From Rhizopus arrhizus (taxonomy: Eukaryota > Mucoromycota > Mucoromycetes > Mucorales > Rhizopodaceae): a stretch of DNA of 64,000 nucleotides. The notes beneath the pieces were generated by a model, which was not told the origin of the DNA, searched no databases, and was given only the letters and a program-made list of their open reading frames with translations. The translations under genes and the position numbers were made by a program. The stretch is from the NCBI GenBank assembly GCA_024220505.1, contig JAKZZE010000006.1:1488001-1552000 (forward strand), read 5' to 3'. How positions within the stretch are numbered: position 1 is the stretch's first letter; the number at the start of each line of letters is the position of its first letter. This document shows positions 57,023 to 64,000 of the stretch, in pieces.

Positions 57023-57565
57023 TCAAAGGCAATTGTTATGTTTGTGGTAAGGCAGGGCATCGTGCTAAAGATTGCTACAAGAGAAATGATCACTTCAAAG
57101 GCAACAATAATTACAAGAACAAGACGCACAAACAAAATCAGCAGCAAGTGGGATCATCAAGCCAAGTAGAAGAAGAGTCAAACGAAGAGATTGAAGAAAA
57201 CAACCTTTTTTCACATCTATACAAGATATCGTCTCAGAAAATTATTGCTCAACAAGTTCCAGAGTGTCTACTTAGCAACTCATTGACCGAAATTGATTAC
57301 GAGACTGATCCTCGCAGATTTTCGGTAACAGCCAATGTAGAAGGACAACAAGTGTCTGTACTTGTTGATACAGGTTCGATGATCAGTACAATCAATGAGG
57401 AATTGGTAGAAGACATGGCACTAAAGAAAGATGACGAAAATGAAGTATGGATTGAATATGGAAACGCGACCAAGGAAGTAGCAAGACAGTCGGTGTCGAT
57501 TCATCTTAACATTAGCGGTAATGATTTTGTTTATAAGCTTTTGGTGGTGAAAAGGCAAAACGTGC
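57019..57565 (+). CDS. R2 nucleocapsid and protease part of Pol
   Basis: Starts at the ATG overlapping the gag stop. Zinc knuckle CYVCGKAGHRAKDC (C-x2-C-x4-H-x4-C), a Lys/Asn/Gln-rich basic stretch, an acidic linker, then an aspartic protease with VLVDTGSMISTI (active-site DTG, near 57370). The frame enters S5 after KRQNV and soon stops. Removing S5 and one copy of the CGTGC duplication joins this segment in frame to the reverse transcriptase. Confidence 0.85.
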
Positions 57566-57899
57566 TGTCGTATTTACCTCATTAAATACTATTATTCGTA
57601 TGAGATTACTCAGATCTTATATAAGAAATAACAAGTACTGAATACATAATATTACTTATTACATATTCCTTAAAAGTTCATATACAATGTTTATATTGTT
57701 CAAGCTCAATACTAAAATTGACCTTGAACTCACTTCGGTCCCTGAATAATTTCATTTCCTATATAAAGGCGTAGTTTGATTAAATGGGTTCTCTCTCTCG
57801 TCTTGAAATCTAATAAAGAGGTTACATAGAGACTCATTCACTAGTTTTCAAGTACTATTTCCTTTCTTTTTTCTCACTTTATTATCTGCAAATATCTCA
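57566..57899 (+). mobile_element. Solo LTR S5 interrupting R2 pol
   Basis: 334 bp, TGTCGTATT to AATATCTCA, flanked by CGTGC (57561-57565, 57900-57904). tataaagg and aataaag in plus orientation. Confidence 0.93.
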
Positions 57900-57904
57900 C
57901 GTGC

Positions 57905-60645
57905 CAATCATTCTGGGTATGGACTTCTTTGTGGAGACCAATTTGTTACTCGACCCAGTCAGCAAATCGTTTATATATAGAAACGCAGGTGTAAAGACCC
58001 AGAACATGCAAACAGAGGAAATTCAAGATTTTCCTGAAGAGATTAAAGCAGCAAGAGAGAAATATCCTAGTATCTTTAATACTGATTCAATGCAGTCCAT
58101 TACTAACGCACCAGTTGAACATTGCATTGATACAGGTAATGCTGTACCCATTGTCAAGAGAGGGAGGCGGCTCTCACCCAAGGAGTCGAAGGCATTACAT
58201 GAAGAAGTGCAGAAGATGCTTGAGGCCAAGGTTATCAGACCTAGCAACAGTCCTTGGTGCTCACCTCCGGTCATGGTCCCAAAGCCAGATGGTTCAATGC
58301 GATTGTGTACTAATTATCGTGGGCTCAATGCGGTGACAAGAAAAGACACATGGCCGTTACCAAGAATGGATGAACTAGTGGACAAGCTGCTTGGTGCTAA
58401 ATGGTTTTCTTCTATTGATCTCAAGAGTGGCTATTGGCAAATACCAGTTGCAGAAGAGGACAAGTGCAAAACTGCTTTCACTACAGGAAGTGCTTTATAC
58501 GAATACAATGTCATGCCGTTTGGACTCACAAATGCACCTGCTACGTTCGCTCGCTTTATGAATAAAGTTTTGGGTCATGTTGAGCATGCCATAGTGTATT
58601 TGGATGACGTCTTGATTTATTCAAAAACAAGAGAAGAACATGTACAGCATGTTGACGCAGTGTTAAGCATACTCAACCAATGGAACCTCAAAGTGAATAC
58701 CAAGAAATACAGCTTCTTCAAGGATGAAGCACTGTTCTTAGGGTTCATCGTGACAGGAACAGGTGTTAGAAGTAATCCTGATAAAGTGGAACCGATCAGA
58801 ACTTGGCCAAGACCGACGAAAATCCCGGAGTTACAGTCTTTTCTTGGTTTATGCAATTTCTACCATCGCTTCATGAAGAATATGTCAAGCACAGCCGCTC
58901 CTTTATACAAGCTGTTAAGAAAAGATCAAGAATGGAGATGGGAAGATGCTGAGGAGAAGGCGTTTCAAAGGTTGAAAGAAATGATGAGTGAATTACCTGA
59001 ACTGGGGTATCCGGACAGCAATCTGCCGTACGAAGTCCACTGTGATGCAAGTAATACTGGAATTGGTGCCGTATTAGTCCAAATGGGAAGACCGATTGCG
59101 TTCGCAAGCAAGTCCTTGTCTCCAGCTCAGAGAAACTACAGCACTACGGAAAGGGAGTGTCTAGCAGTAGCCTGGGCATTACAACACTTTCATTGCTATG
59201 TTCATGGATGTGCATCATTGACGGTGTACACAGACCACGCAGCCTTGAAAGCAATCCTGTCTACTAAAGATCCAAAAGGAAGAATTGCTAGGTGGATCAT
59301 GGACATTGCGAGCTATGAGTTTACGGTTTTCCATAAGAAAGGGGTGGACAATGCTGATGCAGATGCACTGAGCCGAATCAAGAGACAAGATGTTAAAATC
59401 AACCAACAAGGAGTCGCGGAGGACTTTACGTTGTCCAACATTGCAAGACTACAAACCGAAGACTTGGAACTCAAGAAATATGTATCAAGATCAGCGGGCA
59501 AGTCGCTTGTAGAGATGAATTCGATTTGGTACTATAAAACAAAACAAGGAAGACTGGTGGTGTATTTACCGAAGAAACTGAGAAATGGTTATTTATGGCT
59601 AATTCACGCACACTCGACCAGTGGACATATGGGACGAGACAAAAGCATAGACAAAGCCTGTGAGAATGCTTGGTGGCCCGATATGGTGAAAGATGTAAAG
59701 AGCTTTGTCAAAACATGTGAGACTTGTCTGAGACATAAAGCACCTACGCATAAGTTTGTTGAATTGAAAAGCATCGAAATATCTGAACCAGGTGAAGTAT
59801 GGGAAGCTGATGTTGCATTCTTACCTGAATCAACAAGAGGAAACAAGTACTTATTGGTGTTTATGGATTATTTAACCAAGTGGGTTGTTACAGCTGCTAT
59901 ACCTCATTTTGATACGAACACCGTGGCGAATGTTTTACTTTACTCGGTGGTTCTGGTGTATGGCGTGCCGAAGAAGTGGATAACGGATAATGGCAAGAAT
60001 TTCATTTCAGAAACAATGAGAGCTATATGTCAAAGATTAGACGTAAAGAAAGTCGAAACAAGTGTAGAGCACCCTCAATCAGATGGTTTGGTAGAAAGGA
60101 TGAACAGAACATTAAAAACATCGCTAGCTACTTATGTAGAAAACCAACCTGAAGCATGGGATACTTATCTGCCTTTTGTCACTTTCGCTGTAAACACAAG
60201 TAAGCAAGCCTCCACTGGTACAACTCCTTTTGAAGCCATGTTTGGAAGAAAAGCAAGATTACCAACAGCTGGCAACTTGTCAATTCCACATATAAAGAAC
60301 CATAACACCGAGTCTTGGGTCGCTTACTTGAACCACTATGTACCAATTCTACAGAACAAAATAAGAAGCAATTTGCAGAATAGTCAGAAAAGACAACAGA
60401 ACTATTTCAACAGAAACAGAAAAGCGAAAGAAGAGTTAAAGATCGGTGACGAAGTTTTCAAGATAAGATTGAGGTCTGATTGGAAATTTCCTAAAGCAAA
60501 GTTCACTGGACCTTGGAAAATTATATCAAAGAATGCAGACGGTCTCAGCTACGAACTTCAGAGAATGGTTGGGAAAAAGATGATGACCACCACAGCGAAC
60601 ATAAGAGACTTATACAAGAAACAAGAAAAAGAAACTCAAGATTAA
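57905..60645 (+). CDS. R2 Pol: reverse transcriptase, RNase H, integrase
   Basis: About 913 residues after S5, starting IILGMDFF at the end of the protease. Reverse transcriptase at about 70-300 with FSSIDLKSGYWQIP, MPFGLTNAPATF and catalytic VYLDDVLIYS (near 231). RNase H at about 370-495 (EVHCDASNTGIGAVL, TERECLAV, YTDHAALKAIL, NADADALSR). Integrase from about 570: zinc finger H-H-C-C (HAHSTSGHMGR, CETCLRH), DDE core with EADVAFLP, ITDNGKNF and HPQSDGLVERMNRTL, and a GPWKI module near the end, the usual gypsy GPY/F place. No chromodomain. The frame is open to the stop 11 nt before the 3' LTR. No ATG of its own here; expression depends on the broken upstream part. Confidence 0.92.
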
Positions 60646-60656
60646 AGAGGGGGTAG
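60643..60656 (+). promoter_or_regulatory. R2 polypurine tract
   Basis: taaagagggggtag directly before the 3' LTR start at 60657; the usual primer for plus-strand synthesis. Confidence 0.8.
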
Positions 60657-60769
60657 TGTAAGAGTCCGCATACATTACCAATAATGGCAATTACTATATA
60701 TGTCAAGTTCTCGTGTTTATTAATGACAATTCTGTAAAACAAATAAAAGACAGTTCTTTTTCCATATAT
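60657..60769 (+). repeat. R2 3' LTR, truncated
   Basis: First 113 bp of the 139-bp LTR, then the family C LTR starts abruptly with TGTAACTTG. The last 26 bp are missing. Confidence 0.88.
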
Positions 60770-61190
60770 TGTAACTTGTTAGTACTTGGGATTTGGATTG
60801 TGTTAAAGTGTTGTAGATTTGTTTAATTTGAAGTTTGAAGCCTTGAATGACTTGAGTTTGATTAACTTGATTGAACGTTTAACAGTTCTTTTGATATAGT
60901 AATTTGGTTTTAAGTAGTGACCACCAGATCTTTATAGATCAATAAGGTTAGGAGTAAGATTATTTAATAAAAGATAAAAATAAAAGGGATCTTTCTTGAT
61001 TCGTGATAATTCAGGTATCAGATCAGAAAGAATAAGTAAAAATAAAAAGAAAAGAAAAGGTAATTGTGACCCAATAAGAAAAGATTGCTTTTTAAGCGCA
61101 AGAAACTATGATTTATTGAATGTCTGTTATTTTGTTCAAATATTCATCTTATTTATATAAAAATATGGGGTGCCTATTGTCTCTTGTCCT
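60770..61190 (-). repeat. Family C LTR, copy 3 (3' LTR of R3)
   Basis: Plus strand begins TGTAACTTGTTAG and matches copies 1 and 2 to about 61170, with a deletion near its upper end. AGTGACCACCAGATC at 60916-60930. It follows the R3 ORFs on the minus strand, so it is the 3' LTR. Confidence 0.78.
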
Positions 61191-61200
61191 GAACTGTAAA

Positions 61201-62052
61201 TTAAAGTTCATGTTCTTCATCCAAACTGTAATTGTACATGTTTGTATCGGGGACTAAATCATTGTTCGTGTTACAGATCCCCCAACCAGAAGAAAGACCA
61301 TCCTTGGTCTGTTCTTGAAGCCAGATGTCATTATCCCTGACTTTTCTCATCAAGGTTCTGTAATTGGCGAGATTCGGAAGCAAATTCTTTAACTGGGTGT
61401 ACTTGACCGCCCAATAAGTTTCCTTGGAATATAATCCTTGGCTGATTCCTCCAAATGATAGTCTTGACCATTCATTCACATGCTCGAGAAAGCGAAGCGT
61501 GACTTGTTCTTTCAGATCTCTTGCTTTTTCTTGTTCCTGGGTAAGAATTTGGTATTGATCAAAACTCTCTACCATCATTCTTTCATGTATGTAGAGTTCA
61601 TCTACAGGCTCGGGATTGGCTATTACATTTTCAAATATCTTGTCGAACCAATCATCATTCTCCAGTAAGCCCATTATTTCCTCAGTAGAAATGAGATCTT
61701 CACCAGTATTGGCGTCAAATGGGGTTGCCGTAATCAATGTTTCCATATTGAAACCATTTTCGACCATCTGGTTTAGAATATATTTGACAAAGCCTTCTCT
61801 TGCACAGACGCCAGTATCAGTTACATATTCTACTGATTGAGGATTTTCAGCTTCCCATTTGTTCAAGTAATTATTGAGATGAGCCTCTACCCCAGCTAAC
61901 CCTTCCTCTTCAAAAATTCTTCTTAAAAGTATGCCTGGTGGGGCTGACGAACCGGAGAGAGGTACTTGCAAGGGGTAGCTTGAGGAGGTGGGCAGATCCT
62001 GAGGGTAGTTTTCTTGAGTCATGTTTGTATGCTGTGGAGATGTAAAATTCAT
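61201..62052 (-). CDS. R3 third ORF after integrase (unrecognised)
   Basis: 283 residues, ATG 62050-62052, no stop or shift. It lies between the integrase stop (62107) and the 3' LTR, where env-like genes sit in some gypsy elements. No signal peptide, no membrane segment and no furin-like site, so it does not look like an envelope. The protein is acidic (EEIMGLLENDDWFDKIFENV, EPVDELYIHERMMVE) with a Pro/Ser-rich head and a predicted helical middle (ILTQEQEKARDLKEQVTLRFLEHV). I do not recognise it. A deleted remnant at 54112-54191 matches its 3' end, so it belonged to the family before this insertion. It could be an element accessory protein or a captured host gene. Confidence 0.72.
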   Translation of the reverse strand: MNFTSPQHTNMTQENYPQDLPTSSSYPLQVPLSGSSAPPGILLRRIFEEEGLAGVEAHLNNYLNKWEAENPQSVEYVTDTGVCAREGFVKYILNQMVENGFNMETLITATPFDANTGEDLISTEEIMGLLENDDWFDKIFENVIANPEPVDELYIHERMMVESFDQYQILTQEQEKARDLKEQVTLRFLEHVNEWSRLSFGGISQGLYSKETYWAVKYTQLKNLLPNLANYRTLMRKVRDNDIWLQEQTKDGLSSGWGICNTNNDLVPDTNMYNYSLDEEHEL

Positions 62053-62064
62053 ACGGATATTTAT

Positions 62065-62071
62065 ATGTCTT

Positions 62072-62100
<29 letters not shown>
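62065..62100 (-). repeat. T tract followed by (tg)n between R3 integrase and ORF3
   Basis: About 22 T residues then gtgtgtgtg on the plus strand, in the 54-bp spacer. Confidence 0.75.
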
Positions 62101-62102
<2 letters not shown>

Positions 62103-62106
62103 AAAT

Positions 62107-62820
62107 TTATTGAAGTAATACGTTTGTTTCAGGATCAAGTCGGACATCATGATCTCTGACATTTTCCAAACACCATTGTACTTTAGGTAACAAATAGGGT
62201 TTCAGACGATTTCCGTGCACCCTTCTAATTCTAGTATCTTGTACATCCAAACTTTTAATATGATATGTGCCTTTTCCTAATGATAGGTGTATAATGAATG
62301 GACCATCCCATTTGTCTTGTAATTTAGCAGACCAAGATGTAGATAGAGAGTCTCTGTATACTAGTACTAAGTCTCCTAGTTTGAAGGGAGGCTTTAATTC
62401 TCTGCTTTCTTCTAATAATTTTTTCTCAATAGCCTTCTTTTGAGTTGCTTGTACTTGTACGATAGCTTTTGCGGCTTGTTCACGTATTCTTCCCAGATTG
62501 TATATTTGATGTATTGTTCTATGTCGTAGAATGGCTTCATACTTTGGTGAATTTCGTTCATACACATGATGATCCAAGTCAAAAGGAGTTTTTGGTTCAT
62601 ATCCATATGTCATGAAGAAGGGTGATTGCTTAGTTGATGCTTGCTTTATACTTCGGTAAGCAAATAAGGCAGCAGGAAGATATACGTCCCAATCTTTTTT
62701 CTCCTCATCTGAACGTCTTTGTAATATTGAAGTAAGTGTTCGATTAAAGCGCTCGATTAATCCGTTACTTTGTGGATTATATGGTGTAGTCGTCTTGTGT
62801 ATTATCCCATAACTTCTACA
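62107..62820 (-). pseudogene. R3 integrase C-terminal half, cut by M3d
   Basis: About 238 residues on the minus strand: SYGIIHKTTTPYNPQSNGLIERFNRTL (last catalytic Glu of the DDE core), WDVYLPAALFAYRSIKQAST, a Lys-rich stretch, then KWDGPFIIHLSLGKGTYHIKSL, the GPF module of Ty3/gypsy integrases. It stops at 62107. Upstream it is broken by M3d at 62821; the first residues of the open frame come from the transposon. The rest of the element would lie beyond the window edge or be lost. The sequence differs strongly from R2 integrase, so it is another gypsy lineage. Confidence 0.87.
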
Positions 62821-62822
62821 TA

Positions 62823-64000
62823 CAGTAGCGGACAAAACTGGTGCACAAAACTTTTTTTCAGCTTTTAACTACCATTACCTGCTCATGGTAGTTGCAATAG
62901 TCATGAAACTGTACTAGAAGGAGGATATACTAGTCATTGTAATTTATGTATGTTCTAAGCATGACATTGTTAAAACTGAGCGATAAGCGTGCTTTAAATT
63001 TATAAAATTTTATATTTTCTAAAAACCGCAAAAGTGGCTAAGACCTTAGAATTTATATAATCATCTCATCTCTTGATATCATCGGATGTTCTTCTTTGCA
63101 TATGCTAATAATATGCGTGTATATCATTTTCAGTAAAAGAACCCGGCTCTTTAACTATTCTTTTCCAAAGATCATCGACCCTTTTTGATCTAGTGTCGTA
63201 TCATCATACCTTTGCCATCAATTGCCACCTGGCATGCTTAAGCGGACTTAGGCCGGGATTAGTGGCGGCTAAACTTGTAGCACAGAAGCGCTGTTATCAA
63301 ATATTGAGTTTGTGACATGCGTTGACTTGTGCCTTGTGTCATTGTCATACTGAAACGAGAGATTACGACGTTTTAGACCACTATACGCTAGGCTTTTGTG
63401 GTATGAAGTAAGCGAAATATATGCGTATATTTCTGAGTTCATTGTACCATCATATACTTGACACACATATTCCGGTCCTCAATATCTAATACAGCCTTAA
63501 AACATAACAGAGCAGCCAGCATGCTTCATTGTTTGATCACCGTGGAAAAATCGCTAAGGTTGCTCGACTTGCTTTCAATATTAGTGTATACTACCTGCAT
63601 CCATAATGTTCATATTTGTTTCATTGCTAAAGATAGTAGACTTCCAGCCCTCTATAGTATACAATGGCTTGTCGTGATACCACATTCATCGCTTTTTCCG
63701 ACTTATACAGCTGATGAAATTCTTCGATTCCTTACTTCCGGACTCAAAATCTAGCTTCCTACAGTGCCTTCAGACGAACAGTTTGCTAATACTGTATCTT
63801 AAGGTCCTCAAAATGTGCTGAGAATCAGAAACTGTGTGTAACGGACTTTGTCCAAGCTTTAGGTTGATGACTGAACTAATAACTTTTCAGACTAAAAGCG
63901 GAATACCTTCATGATCACAAGACATTAAGTTTCTTTCTTTCCTCTTTCTCCTGTTGATTGTCCATTTAAAGATTCTTGTTATTCTAGAAATATCTGTTGT
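62823..64000 (-). mobile_element. Tc1-like element M3, copy d (runs off the right edge)
   Basis: Starts after TA (62821-62822) with CAGTAGCGGACAAAACTGG; 1178 of the expected 1630 bp are in the window. On the minus strand 63466-63269 keeps the clearest transposase remnant: MCQVYDGTMNSEIYAYI...FQYDNDTRHKS, like the M2 core CQVYDGTMDS...QQDNDPKHKS, followed by stops. Confidence 0.9.

Larger units (their letters stand above)
55385..60769 (+). mobile_element. R2: Ty3/gypsy retrotransposon with 139-bp LTRs
   Basis: 5' LTR 55385-55523 (TGTAAGAG to CTCTTACA, an 8-bp terminal inverted repeat). The 3' LTR starts at 60657 right after a polypurine tract (aaagagggggtag) and is cut at 60769 by a family C LTR. 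Primer-binding site TGGTGGAGAAGC begins 2 nt after the 5' LTR. Gag, zinc knuckle, protease, reverse transcriptase, RNase H and integrase are all present; the only break is solo LTR S5 between protease and reverse transcriptase. Confidence 0.92.

Noticed and set aside
61480..61840. Plus-strand frames opposite R3 ORF3
   Set aside because: Shadows of the longer, uninterrupted minus-strand frame that fits the element layout.

Overview
This is a eukaryotic window packed with transposable elements, almost certainly from an early-diverging, AT-rich fungus (probably Mucoromycota). The evidence is short GT-AG introns of about 50-155 nt, long A and T tracts, a tRNA-Val without encoded CCA, and the mixture of element families. 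The phylum is inferred from family resemblance, and I cannot name a species. I find no convincing host protein-coding gene. The only likely host gene is a tRNA-Val(UAC) at 36815-36888.

Layout. 1-1121: the 5' part of a LINE on the minus strand, with its ORF1 broken by a stop. 1122-23247: four DNA elements in direct orientation, separated by exactly 3 bp: A1 (1122-3923), B1 (3927-12759), A2 (12763-20127) and B2 (20131-23247). A and B are two related families with CACTG...CAGTG ends and 3-bp target duplications. They look like the CACTA/CMC superfamily, with a Tnp2-like transposase. B1 also contains a Tc1-like element (M1) and a dead Tc1-like element (M3a), which itself holds another (M4). 23251-24006: anonymous AT-rich sequence. 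24029-36807: a second LINE (minus strand, intact ORF1 and ORF2). It is inserted 15 nt into the tRNA-Val gene, with a 22-nt target duplication that rebuilds the tRNA on its far side. A complete A element, A3 (28985-36758), lies in the 5' leader of this LINE.

36815-64000: nested LTR retrotransposons. R1 (37248-43203) is a Ty3/gypsy-like element with identical-length LTRs, a gag, a -1 slippery heptamer and a pol that lacks integrase. R0 (44170-46078) is a truncated relative. Next come a minus-strand gag (R4), LTRs of a family called C, an intact Tc1-like transposase (M2), a complete-domain Ty3/gypsy element R2 (55385-60769) with 139-bp LTRs, and the 3' end of a minus-strand gypsy element (R3) with an unrecognised third ORF. 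Five solo LTRs with perfect 5-bp duplications and four copies of the 1630-bp element M3 are scattered through the window.

How the parts work together. In A2 and A3 the transposase gene and an unrecognised four-exon gene converge tail to tail inside one pair of CACTG ends. A3 has both genes open, so it is the best candidate for the autonomous source. A2 has one nonsense codon, A1 has lost both genes, and B1 and B2 keep only a divergent relative of the four-exon gene. They would therefore need transposase in trans. The retroelements depend on gag-pol frameshifting or stop-start coupling, and the LINE uses a TAATG stop-start overlap between its ORFs.
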